From: Tubiluchus corallicola
Taxonomy: Eukaryota; Priapulida; Priapulimorpha; Priapulimorphida; Tubiluchidae
Direction: 5' to 3'
Assembly: GCA_030141605.1 (NCBI GenBank)
Contig: JAQGDQ010000757.1
Span: forward strand, 64,001-101,363
DNA length: 37,363 nucleotides
The position numbers were made by a program, and so were the translations under genes. The notes under the pieces were generated by a model. That model ran no database searches and was not told the DNA's origin. It saw only the letters and a program-made list of their open reading frames with translations. Shown here piece by piece: positions 20,550 through 33,300 of the stretch (the stretch's first letter is position 1; every line of letters begins with the position of its first letter).

Positions 20550-22223
20550 CTTAAAACATCATTGGAACAAAGAAATGCAACATTGAAAGAAAAGTTGGTA
20601 GCAATGCAGGAGTCCTTTGATTCTTTTGCTGCTGACCTTGATGCAAAGAATGTCACAAAACTTCATCTGTTCTTGGAACCACTAGTGGACAATGTGACCG
20701 ATGAAACAATTCCAGCTTTAGTTGAAGACGTGGTGGAAGGAATTTTAGATTCACCAGAAGAACAAGCTGCGTTTAAGTCTTCTGAACCAGCATCTCCTGA
20801 CGAAATAGGATACTACAGCATGGAAACTTCCTTGCAAGAGCCATCTCATATAATTGCACTTGACGACACACAAATCAGTGGTGTGACATTTGATGAGCTC
20901 TCTGATGCCGTTTTAGGCACAGTGATTGGCCAAGAAAGCTTGGCATCGTCAGGAGTTAGTTTTCTTCCGTCACGGTCAACTCTTGATTCTGTAACTGTTA
21001 TTGGCACCAGTATGGAGGACTCTTTTCTAGGAGTTGAGATGCTGGAGGAGTTTCTGGAGACAGATGACAACCGTGCTTTGTCTGTCGTGCAAGAAAATGT
21101 TGAGGAAGATGTAGGCACACAGGAGAAAGCAGTCGATGCTTCTTTGCACGAAGGTGATCAACAATTGAATCTTGTGCATTTAGAAAAACTAGAAAAGAAA
21201 GACGCTGATGCCTTAGAACAAACATCTTTTGCTTCAGAGGATGGTGAGGCCTTGGAAATCAGCTTGGAACTATCACAGTCTTCAATGGATCATGCAACTA
21301 TGAATGACACGAGCATTGAGGACTCAATTACTGACATAGAGGTGTTAGAAGACATTCCAGAAACAGTATGTGATGGCTTCATCAGGCTTGCTGAAGGTGA
21401 ATTAACCACGGAAGTTAAAGCAACTAGTTTTTTTGAAAACGATGTTAAAAGCACATCTGATAATAAAGTGCAAGATGAATTTGCCATAAAAGAAAGCATT
21501 AGTAGTATTAGTAATATCGAAGATCTAAGTCTGTCGATGGTTGCGTTGCCTGAAGCTGAATATGGAGAACAGTTTGAGAGAATTGATCCTAACATTATAA
21601 TGTGGACTGAAGAATCAGTTAAACAACAAGATTTCAACAGAGGTGATGAAGTTTTCAAACAAGCAAAAGAACTGGATTCTGGTGAAGTATGCTTAGATGA
21701 AATGCCTGGAGATAAAGAATTTCAAGAAATCATTGGTGATGGGGAAAGATCCCATGAGCAGTTTAGGCTCGCTGCTAAAGATGACACTTTTAAAGGTTTT
21801 GTAATAATTGAAGGTGAAAAACCTGATATGGATGATTCCTTGGCATTATCATCACCTGATTCTAATATTGCATCTGAAATGACCAGTTCATTTGTGATCA
21901 TTGATGATATTGACAGACATAGCACAGCTATTGCTGATATTGATGTTGAAGAAAAGTCAGATAGCTGGCCTCTAGCTCAGCTACTTGATAGAAATCTTGC
22001 TATTTCAGCCGAGAGCAAGCATACACCGTCTTCATTTTTAGTGGAAAGTGATGATGTGCCCAAGCAGTCTGCTCTTCCTGTAGATGGAATGAGAGAGAAA
22101 GGTGTTGCAGACCAGTACTGGGACAGTAGTGAGCCTAAAGTACCTTCCAGAGAGAATCAACATGAAGTATATGTGCTTCATGAAGGAAAGGATGTTCTAC
22201 CAGAACAACGTGCAGATGAAAAG
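20550..22223 (+). CDS. Exon 20: last spectrin helix then acidic, low-order region
   Basis: Phase 0 at both ends (558 codons), acceptor tttcatttcag, donor gttggt at 22224. Residues 1-40 (LKTSLEQRNATLKEKLVAMQ and on) close the helical region. The rest is rich in Asp, Glu, Ser and Thr and is probably unstructured. A ~100-residue internal duplication is marked by TSMEDSFLGVEMLEEF and TSIEDSITDIEVLEDI. Two FVII motifs with acidic flanks occur at 21,798 and 21,891. I recognise no enzyme domain. Confidence 0.82.
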
Positions 22224-22410
22224 GTTGGTATTCTGAACATTAGTTTATAATTCATTTGTGCCTGTATTACGTGTTGTGGTAAAAATATTATTCTTATGTT
22301 TGTTTTTTGAACTTTTATAACATTAATTTTGTTCATGTGTTCAAAGCACGATATTTGCTGAGCTGTTGTTATTGCTGTTATGCATGCTGTTTGTTGATTT
22401 GTGTTCTTAG
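22224..22410 (+). other. Intron 20
   Basis: Short intron with donor gttggt and acceptor gtgttcttag. No features. Confidence 0.72.
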
Positions 22411-23709
22411 ATAACCGATGTTGTTTCTGGAGATGTTGAAACAATGCAGCCTACTTCTTCGCTGCTATTGAGTAATGCGTCAAATGGGGCACTTGGCAGG
22501 ATGGAAGAACAAAACAAAAAGCACATTGAGGAGGCATTTGCAATAGAAGTTTTGGATGACTCTTCCGAGGATGTTGTCTGTAAGAATGATCTACCTTTCA
22601 AAGACGATGAAATCAGTTATCAAAACATAAGTGACTACTTTGATGATTTTATCATAATTGATAACCATGAACCCATTGTAGTTTGCAAGCAGAAAACTGA
22701 ACGTGATATTGGAGAATTTATAATGTCACCATCAGCTAAAATGAATGAATCCCATAATGAACTAGCAGAAATTGTTGTAAGTAAAATAACAGAGACAAAT
22801 GAGGTCGAAACAGATAATTTAGAGCAAGTTTCAGAATTGTGTAGTCCGAATTGGGAGATTGAAGGTTCATCTGAATTTAAAATCAAAGATTCTCAAGGTG
22901 TAAAATCTCAAGAAATTGAAATCATTAAAATAGAGCATGATGTAAAAGTAAAGGAAGAGGAAATTTTAACAACTATTGAACAAATTGAAACTATGCTGGA
23001 TGGGGAAAACAGAGATACTAGTGAAAGAGTATATATATCTAGTAATGTTGCAAAAGGAGAAGAAACTGCTACAGAATTGATAGAAAACACAATGAAAAGA
23101 ACAGAATCACTATCTGAAGTTACTACCACTGAAGTAATAGAAGATCAAGTCGCCATATTAATAAAAGAAATAAGCACAGACGTTTTGGTGAACGAGGCAG
23201 GAAGAATCGTAAAAGATACCAAAAAAGAGATAGATGTGAATGGCAGCACCGCTAGTGTAAAAATCAATTTGGATGACCAAAAAGTACAACCAGTTTTTGT
23301 AGGCACTGTTGACGTCAGTGAAACAGAGACTGATGGAGAGAACCAACCAACCACCACTAAATTTATGGAAGACAGTCAACGAGTTGATGATGCAGATATT
23401 CCACGGGAAGAAGATGTAGTCACAGTCGCTGTTATTGTTAAAGCAAATGATCTTGATCAATCAATACTTGAAAGTGAAAGTGTACCAGCTGTAAAATCGA
23501 TGCGTGCAGTTATTGATGGTGATATCAAACAAGGTGATGTGGACAGGAAAGCTGATCGTGCTTTAAGCAAAATCTTAACAGAGCCAGTTGTTACCCAAAA
23601 GGAAGTAGCAGAAACTGATGGTAACCTTGAGATAGAAATCTCTGATAGCATGGATTTGATTGCTACCCCATTAGCCAGTATAGAAGCTACCATTACCAAG
23701 AAACCCCAG
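22411..23709 (+). CDS. Exon 21: acidic, probably disordered linker
   Basis: Phase 0 at both ends (433 codons), acceptor tgttcttag, donor gtaatt at 23710. It starts ITDVVSGDVETMQPTSSLLL. The composition is dominated by Glu, Asp, Lys, Val, Ile and Thr without Trp or long heptads, so I infer an extended charged linker. DDFIIIDNHEP at 22,642 repeats the F-x-I-I motif of exon 20. Numerous Glu-Val/Ile-Thr segments (for example VTTTEVIEDQVAILIKEIST) foreshadow the composition of the next exon. Confidence 0.82.
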
Positions 23710-24317
23710 GTAATTAGTCCCAGTTTTTTTCCTAATCTGTTTTTTTTCAAAGAGTTGGTGTGTAAATTTAAACAGTTGTAGGATTTGTCAAACTGTTTAT
23801 TCAATGATTGTCATTGATTAATTTCTTCTATAGTTGCAGTGCTAAGATTTTAATTTCAAGGTGTTTAATTTTTTCTGGCATGTTTTACGTCTTTATCCTA
23901 AATTTCATCAGAATATTGATTTTAGAAAAAATGCTTTCTTCATTGTTTAGTTGTTTTTTTTCATTAGTTTAGTTAATTAAGTTATTTTACATAATTTGTT
24001 TTCTACATTGTATTTGCAAATTGTAACCTGAGAAGGTCCAGTGATGTCATTTTATTCATTGTTGCACTAGAGCAAAAACAGTTTAAGTATTACTATTTGC
24101 CTATAATTTATAATTTAAGGCACTATTAAAACTAGAGTGCCAAAACATAGCCAAAATTCTTTTTCAAAAACAGCCAAAATTATTTGGAGAAAAAGTGGGC
24201 AGTTGTTTCAAATTTAAAGTCCCAAAACTTATTGGGTAACTGAAGGCACTTCATGAACTGTATATTTAAAAATATTTCAAAGTATTATTTATTGTTTTGT
24301 TGTATACTGTATTTCAG
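23710..24317 (+). other. Intron 21
   Basis: Donor gtaatt and acceptor tgtatttcag. T-rich and AT-rich; nothing recognised. Confidence 0.68.
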
Positions 24318-27300
24318 ATTCTTGAAGAAGGAAATACTATTCAAGATGTTGAACAAGGTAAATCCTTCGATGGTTTATTAAACGTAGCAGAAAACTCGGT
24401 TAGAACAAAAAAGAAAAGAAAGAAAAAACACACAAGGGGAAAGCAGAAAAGTACAATGGGTACTGTTAAAGAAGTAAAAGATATTTTTATGGATATTCCC
24501 ATTGAGTCTGAATTTCAAGATTTGGTTCAGTTTGAAGTTTGTCAGTGTCCCAAAAGAAAAAGGACAAAATCAGGGAAAGCAAAGGTTTTATGCCAGAGTA
24601 AGAATGACATCAGGGAAGCTGGAGCAAAAACATTGCCCAAAGTAGCAGACGATACAAGCTGTAATGCTTCAGATACTGAAAACAGAACTGGAGGATTGAT
24701 ATTAACACAGGTTTCAGTTCTGCAAACTGTGACACACGATGTTTGCCCTGAACTAGTTCTGCCTTTTGATAACATCATTAGCAAGCAGGAGGTGTCTAAG
24801 AAGAAAATGAAAAGAAGGAAACGAAAACGGAAGAAAAAGAAAACGTTTGATAAATTATTACTTGAGCATGTATTAAAACACCCTCAAGATATGATGCCTC
24901 GTCAAAAACATCATCACAAAATGCTACATGGGAAAATTGATTGCTTAGATGGTACTTTCATTAGCTTAGAGTCACCAACAGCAATTAACAAAAGTGATTA
25001 CAGTTTCATTGCATGTAAACACTTAAACACAAACCTAATTGCAGAAAAGGTTAATGAGTTCGAAAAACTGCTAGTCAGGGTAGGTGTTACTCATGAAAGA
25101 GAGGATGATTTAAAAATATCAAGCATTGATGATAGTATTACAAACAGTGCACCTTCTTTTTCTGCAGAAATACAACCCGAAAATTTGGACCAACGGACTA
25201 CTTTTGATGCTATTAACAAAGATGTTTCTTTCAAAGATGTGGATTTCAAGGAACGTGAGTTTTCTAAAAAGGCTTCTAATTCTGGAATACCGGAGCAGCT
25301 TTTTAATGATTCACCAAAATCACATGAGGAGGGAGCTGATACTGGTTGTGCTAACCTGCCATTTTCAGTGTTTGAAAAATCTCCTGATGAATTTGTGTTA
25401 GAGGAAGCAGTTGACATTGAGCTGCAATTTGAAATTGATGATGGACAAGAAAGAAACATCCAACAATTTGACCCCTACAAACACAGCTTCTTGGCAGACC
25501 ACGAGACAAGTCACACTGAATCTGTTTATGAAGAAAGCATTAGTATTGAAGCAGAAGTAGAAATCACATTGCCCAAGGATGCCAGTGCTGGTGCTGAGGC
25601 TAGGATTGTAAATAAAGAAAGTAGTGAAAAAGACAAAGATATTCCCAGCCTAATCAGCATTGAGGAACCAGAAAAAATTATTAAAAAAGATGTTATGCAC
25701 TTGCCTGAAGAAGCTGATTGTGAACTGCCTGGTCCAGAATATCCAGCAGGGCAGGTAATATTGCCTGACGACATTATGTTAATGCCTAAAGAACTTGATC
25801 ATGAACTGGCTGCTGCCGAAGTTGCCGCAGAGGTAGAGCATATATCGTTATTTGAAAATGTTGCACAATTGTCGAAAGAAGTGGCACTTGAATTAGCTGC
25901 TGCAGAATTCAAGAGAGATATTGAGCAGGTGGCATTGTCCAATGATGTTACTGTAATGCCTCATGAATTTGATCTGGAATTGACTGCTGCAGAACTTCCG
26001 ACAGAAGCTGATCTGACAGTGTTGTATGAAGGTGATATGCTGATGTCTGAAGAACTTGATCTTGAAATGGCAGCACAGCAACCTACAACTGCTGCATTGA
26101 TGGAAAGGTCTAAAGATGTAAAGCAAGTGTCTAAAGAAATCATACTTGAATTAGCTGCTGTCGAATTTCCAAAAGAGGCTGAACTGACATTATTATGTGA
26201 AGATGTTATGCTAATGCCTGAAGAAGTAGAACTCGAATTAACTGCTGCAGAATTTGAGACAAATGTTGAGAAGAATTCTTTGTCCAAAGATATCACACTA
26301 ATGCCTAAAGTATTTGATCTTGAATTGGCTGCTGCAGAACTTCCAGTAAAGGCTGAACTGATGTTATTGGCTGCAGATGTTTCACTAAGACCCAAAGAAG
26401 TTGAACTTGAATTCACTGCTGCAGAATATTCAACAGGGCAAAATTTATTGTCTGACATTGGTATGCTAATGCCTAAAGAACTTGATCTTGAACTGGCTGC
26501 TGCAGAACGTCCAACAGAGGCAGAGCATGTTGCATTGTTCGAAAATGCTATGCAAATACCTAAGGAAGTGGAACTTGAATTAGCTGCTACAGAACTTGAG
26601 AATGCTGTTGATCAGGTTACATCACCTAGGCATGTTTCTCTCATGTCTAAAGAATTTGATCTTGAATTGGTGGCTGCAGAACTTCCGACAGATGTGCAAT
26701 TGCCAGTATTGTCTGAAGACATGCTAATGCCTGCAGAACTTAATCTAGATTTGGCTGTTGCAGAACAACCAACAGAGGGAGACCATGTTGTGTTGTTTGA
26801 AAATGAAACTCTAATGCCTAAAGAAGTGGAACTTGAATTAGCTGCTACAGAACTTGAGAATGCTGTTGATCAGGTTACATCACCTAGGCATGTTTCTCTC
26901 ATGTCTAAAGAATTTGATCTTGAATTGGCTACTGCAGAACTTCCGACAGATGCTGAACTGACAGTATTGTCTGAAGATGGGGTAATGTATGCAGAACTTG
27001 ATCTTGAGTTGGCTGCTGGAGAACGTCCAACAGAGACAGAGCATGTTGCATTATTCGAAAATGCTATGCAAATACCTAAGGAAGTGGAACTTGAATTAGC
27101 TGCTACAGAACTTGAGAATGCTGTTGATCAGGTTACATCACCTAGGCATGTTTCTCTCATGTCTAAAGAATTTGATCTTGAATTGGCTGCTGCAGAACTT
27201 CCGACAGATGTGGAATTGCCAGTATTGTCTGAAGACATGCTAATCCCTGCAGAACTTAATCTAGAGTTGATTGTTACAGAACAACCAACAGAGGGAGACC

Positions 27301-30300
27301 ATGTTGTGTTGTTTGAAAATGAAACTCTAATGCCTAAAGAAGTGGAACTTGAATTAGCTGCTACAGAACTTGAGAATGCTGTTGATCAGGTTACATCACC
27401 CAAACATGTTACTCTTTCCTCTAAAGAATTTGATCTTGAATTGGCTGCTGCAGAACTTCNCGACAGATGTGGAATTGCCAGTATTGTCTGAAGATGGGGT
27501 AATCCCTGCAGAACTTAATCTAGAGTTGATTGTTACAGAACCTCCAACAGAGGGAGACCATGTTGTGTTGTTTGAAAATGAAATTCTAATGCCTAAAGAA
27601 GTGGAACTTGAATTAGCTGCTACAGAACTTGAGAATGCAGTTGATCAGGTTACATCACCTAGACACGTTACCTTTATGTCTAAAGAATTTGATCTTGAAT
27701 TGGCTGCTGCAGAACTTCCGACAGATGTGGAATTGCCAGTATTGTCTGAAGACATGCTAATCCCTGCAGAACTTAATCTAGAGTTGATTGTTACAGAACC
27801 TCCAACAGAGGGAGACCATGTTGTGTTGTTTGAAAATGAAACTCTAATGCCTAAAGAAGTGGAACTTGAATTAGCTGCTACAGAACTTGAGAATGCAGTT
27901 GATCAGGTTACATCACCTAGACACGTTACCTTTATGTCTAAAGAATTTGATCTTGAATTGGCTGCTGCAGAACTTCCGACAGATGTGGAAGTGCCAGTAT
28001 TGTCTGAAGACATGCTAATGCCTGCAGAACTTAATCTAGATTTGGCTGTTGCAGAACAACCAACAGAGGGAGACCATGTTGTGTTGTTTGAAAATGAAAC
28101 TCTAATGCCTAAAGAAGTGGAACTTGAATTAGCTGCTACAGAACTTGAGACTGCTGTTGATCAGATTGCACCACCCAAACATGTTACTCTTTCCTCTAAA
28201 GAATTTGATCTTGAATTGGTGGCTGCAGAACTTCCGACAGATGTGCAATTGCCAGTATTGTCTGAAGACATGCTAATGCCTGCAGAACTTAATCTAGATT
28301 TGGCTGTTGCAGAACAACCAACAGAGGGAGACCATGTTGTGTTGTTTGAAAATGAAACTCTAATGCCTAAAGAAGTGGAACTTGAATTAGCTGCTACAGA
28401 ACTTGAGAATGCTGTTGATCAGGTTACATCACCTAGGCATGTTTCTCTCATGTCTAAAGAATTTGATCTTGAATTGGATACTGCAGAACTTCCGACAGAC
28501 GCTGAACTGACAGTATTGTCTGAAGATGGGGTAATGTATGCAGAACTTAATCTTGAGTTGGCTGCTGCAGAACGTCCAACAGAGACAGAGCATGTTGCAT
28601 TATTCGAAAATGCTATGCAAATACCTAAGGAAGTGGAGCTTGAATTAGCTGCTACAGAACTTGAGATTGCTGTTGATCAGATTGCATCATCCAAACATGT
28701 TACTCATATGTTTAAAGAATTTGACATTGAATTGGCTGCTGAAGAACTTCCGACAGATGTTGAATTACCAGTATCATCTGAACATGTGATAATGCCTGCA
28801 GAACTTAATCTAGAGTTGGCTGTTGCAGAACATCCAACAGAAGCAGAACATCTTGCATTATTGGAACATGTAAAGCTAATGCCTAAAGAAGTAGAACTTG
28901 AATTAGCTGCTACAGAACCTGAGACTGCTGTTGATCAAGTTGCATCACCTAAACATGTCACTCTTATATCTAAAGAAATGGATCTTGAATTGGCTGCTGC
29001 AGAACTTCACACAGATTTTGAATTTCCAGTATTGTCTGAAGACATGCTAATGCCTGAACTTGAAATAATGTCTGCTGAGGCTGAACATGTGGTTCTGTCT
29101 GATGTTGAACTGCCTGAGCTGGTTAGTGCTGGCAAAGATATTGAACAAGTAACCAAAGAAGTTGTCGAAGAGCATGGTGACATTCCTGATTTGGTTACTT
29201 TGGACAAATCGGTTGCTGTTATTTTAGATGATGCTACCTTAATGCCCAAAGATGTTGAGCTTGAGATAACATTTGCTGAGACACAACAAGTTGTCCTGTC
29301 TGATGTTGAACTGCCTGAGCTGGTTATCGCTGGTGAGGATGTTGAACAAGTAACCAAAGAAGTTGTTGAAGAGCTTGATGATATTCCTGATTTGGTTACT
29401 GTGGACAAATTGGTTGCTGTTATTTTAGATGATGCTACCTTAATGCCCAAAGATGTTGAGCTTGAAATAATAGCTCGTGAACTGCAGCCTGAGGCAGAAG
29501 ACATTGTCCTGTCTGATATTGAACTGCCTGAACTGGTTAGTGTTGGTGAGGATATTGAACAAGTAACCAAAGAATGTTGTCGAAGAGCTTGATGATATTC
29601 CTGATTTGGTTGCTGTAGACGAATCTGTTGATGTTATTTTAGATGATGCTACCTTAATGCCCAAAGATGTTGAGCTTGAAATAACATCTACTGAGGCAGA
29701 ACAGGTTGTCCTTTCTGACGCTAAACAGCCTGAGTTGGTTAGTACTGGCGAAGATATTGAACAAGTAACCAAAGAAGTTGTCGAAGAGCGTGATGATATT
29801 CCTGATTTGGTTGCTGTAGACGAATCTGTTGATGTTATTTTAGATGATGCTACCTTAATGCCCAAAGATGTTGTGCTTGAAATAACGTCTGCTGAGGCAA
29901 AACAGGTTGTCCTGTTTGATGCTGAACTGCCTGAAGCTGGTTATCGCTGGTGGGGATATTGAGCAGGTAACCAAAGATGTTGTCGAAGAGCTTGATGATA
30001 TTCCTGATTTGGTTGCTGTAGACGAATCAGTTGATGTTATTTTAGATGACGCTACCTTGATGCCCAAAGATGTAGAGCTTGAAATAACATTTGCTGAGGC
30101 AGAACAGGTTGTCCTGTCTGATGTTGAACTGCCTGAACTGGTTATCGCTGGTGAGGATATTGAACAAGTAACCAAAGATGTTGTTGAAGAGCTTGATGAT
30201 ATTCCTGATTTGGTTGCTGTGGATGCATCAGTTGATGTTATTTTAGATTATGCTACCTTAATGCCCAAAGATGTACAGCTTGAAATAACATCAGCTGAGG

Positions 30301-33300
30301 TAGAACAGGTTGTCCTATCTGATGCTGAACTGCCTCAACTGGTTATTGCTGGTGAGGATATTGTACAAGTAACCAAAGATGTTGTCGAAGAGCTTGATGA
30401 TATTCCTGATTTGGTTGCTGTAGACGAATCAGTTGATGTTATTTTGGATGACGCTGCCTTGATGCTCAAAGATGTAGAGCTTGAAATAACAACTTGTGAA
30501 CTGCCGGCTGAAGCAGAACAGGTTGTCCTTTCTGATGTTAAACAGCCTGAGTTGGTTAGTACTGGCGAAGATATTGAACAAGTAACCAAAGAAGTTGTTG
30601 AAGAGCGTGATAACATTCCTGATTTGGTTCCTGTGGGCGAATCACTTGATTTTATTTTAGATGATGCTACCTTAATGCCCAAAGATGTACAGCTTGAAAT
30701 AACATCTACTGAGGCAGAACAGGTTGTCCTGTCTGATGCTGAACTGCCTCAACTGGTTATTGCTGGTGAGGATATTGAACAAGTAACCAAAGATGTTGTC
30801 GAAGAGCTTGATGACATTCCTGATTTGGTTACCGTGGACGAATCACTTGATGTTATTTTAGATGATGCTACCTTAATGCCTAAAGATGTACAGCTTGAAA
30901 TAACATCTGCTGAGGTAGAACAGGTTGTCCTGTCTGATGCTGAACTGCCTCAACTGGTTATTGCTGGTGAGGATATTGAACAAGTAACCAAAGATGTTGT
31001 CGAAGAGCTTGATGATATTCCTGATTTGGTTGCTGTAGACGAATCAGTTGATGTTATTTTGGATGACGCTGCCTTGATGTCCAAAGATGTTGAGCTTGAA
31101 ATAACGTCTGCTGAGGTAGAACAGGTTGTCCTGTCTGATGTTGAACTGCCTCAAGTGGTTATTGCTGGTGAGGATATTGAACAAGTAACCAAAGAAGTTG
31201 TCGAAGAGCATGATGACATTCCTGATTTGGTTACTGTGGACGAATCAGTTGATGTTATTTTAGATGATGCTACCTTAATGCCCAAAGATGTTGTGCTTGA
31301 AATAACGTCTGCTGAGGCAAAACAGGTTGTCCTGTTTGATGCTGAACTGCCTGAAGTGGTTATCGCTGGTGGGGATATTGAGCAGGTAACCAAAGATGTT
31401 GTCGAAGAGCTTGATGATATTCCTGATTTGGTTGCTGTAGACGAATCAGTTGATGTTATTTTAGATGATGTTACCTTGATGCCCAAAGATGTAGAGCTTG
31501 AAATAACAGCTCGTGAACTGCCGGCTGAAGCAGAACAGGTTGTCCTGTCTGATATTGAGCTGCCTGAACTGGTTATTGCTGATGAGGATATTGAACAAGT
31601 AACCAAAGAAGTTGTCGAAGAGCATGATGACATTCCTGATTTGGTTACTGTGGACAAATCGGTTGCTGTTATTTTAGATGATGCTACCTTGATGCCCAAA
31701 GATGTAGAGCTTGAAATAACAGCTCGTGAACTGCCGGCTGAAGCAGAACAGGTTGTCCTGTCTGATATTGAGCTGCCTGAACTGGTTATCGCTGGTGAGG
31801 ATATTGAACAAGTAACCAGAGAACTTGTCAAAGAGCATGATGACATTCCTGATTTGGTTACCGTGGACAAATCGGTTGCTGTTATTTTAGATGATGCTAC
31901 CTTAATGCCCAAAGATGTTGAGCTTGAAATAACATCTGCTGAGGCAGAACATGTTGTTCTTTCTGATGCTAAACAGCCTGAGTTGGTTAGTACTGGTGAA
32001 GATATTGAACAAGTAACCAAAGAAGTTGTCGAAGAGCATGATAACATTGCTGATTTGGTTCCTGTGGGCGAATCACTTGATTTTATTTTAGATGATGCTA
32101 CCTTAATGCCCAAAGATGTACAGCTTGAAATAACATCTACTGAGGCAGAACAGGCTGTCCTGTCTGATGATGAACTGCCTCAACTGATTATTGCTGGTAA
32201 GGATATTGAACAAGTAACCAAAGATGTTGTCGAAGAGCTTGATGACATTCCTGATTTGGTTGCTGTAGACGAATCAGTTGATGTTATTTTGGATGACACT
32301 GCCTTGATGCCCAAAGATGTAGAGCTTGAAATAACAGCTCGTGAACTGCCGGCTGAAGCAGAACATGTTGTTCTGTCTGATGTTGAACTGTTTGAACTGG
32401 TTAGTGCTGGTCAGGATATTGAACAAGTAACCAAGGAAGTTGTCAAAGAGAATGATGACATTCCTGATTTGGTTACTGTGGACGAATCAGTTGATGTTAT
32501 TTTAGATGATGCTACCTTAATGCCCAAAGATGTTGTGCTTGAAATAACGTCTGCTGAGGCAAAACAGGTTGTCCTGTTTGATGCTGAACTGCCTGAAGTG
32601 GTTATCGCTGGTGGGGATATTGAACAGGTAACCAAAGATGTTGTCAAAGAGCTTGATGATATTCCTGATTTGGTTGCTGTAGACGAATCAGTTGATGTTA
32701 TTTTGGATGACGTTACCTTGATGCCCAAAGATGTAGAGCTTGAAATAACAGCTCGTGAACTGCCGGCTGAAGCAGAACAGGTTATCCTGTCTGATATTGA
32801 GCTGCCTGAACTGGTTATCGCTAATGAGGATATTGAACAAGTAACCAAAGAAGTTGTCGAAGAGCATGATGACATTCCTGATTTGGTTACTGTGGACAAA
32901 TCGGTTGCTGTTATTTTAGATGATGCTACCTTGATGCCCAAAGATGTGGAGCTTGAAATAACAGCTCGTGAACTGCCGGCTGAAACAGAACAGGTTGTCC
33001 TGTCTGATATTGAGCTGCCTGAACTGGTTATCGCTGGTGAGGATCTTGAACAAGTAACCAGAGAACTTGTCAAAGAGCATGATGACATTCCTGATTTGGT
33101 TACCGTGGACAAATCGGTTGCTGTTATTTTAGATGATGCTACCTTAATGCCCAAAGATGTTGAGCTTGAAATAACATCTGCTGAGGCAGAACAGGTTGTC
33201 CTTTCTGATGCTAAACAGCCTGAGTTGGTTAGTACTGGCGAAGATATTGAACAAGTAACCAAAGAAGTTGTGGAAGAGCGTGATGACATTCCTGATTTGG

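Larger units (their letters stand above)
25690..29054 (+). repeat. Coding array 1: 27-29-residue monomers
   Basis: Monomers follow the pattern LMPKE[LVF][DE]LELAAAE-x-PT-E-AE-H-V-x-L-x-E-N. About ten diverged monomers (25,690 to 26,564) precede a homogeneous higher-order part. All spacing is a multiple of three apart from the N at 27460. The period-like LELAAAE core is acidic and hydrophobic; I cannot assign a fold. Confidence 0.9.

Noticed and set aside
20846-23804. Minus-strand frames opposite exons 20 and 21
   Set aside because: Shadows of a long, consistent + strand coding exon; no splice logic or protein pattern.
29007-30175. Antisense Ser-rich frames over the start of array 2
   Set aside because: Same mirror effect as for the later units.
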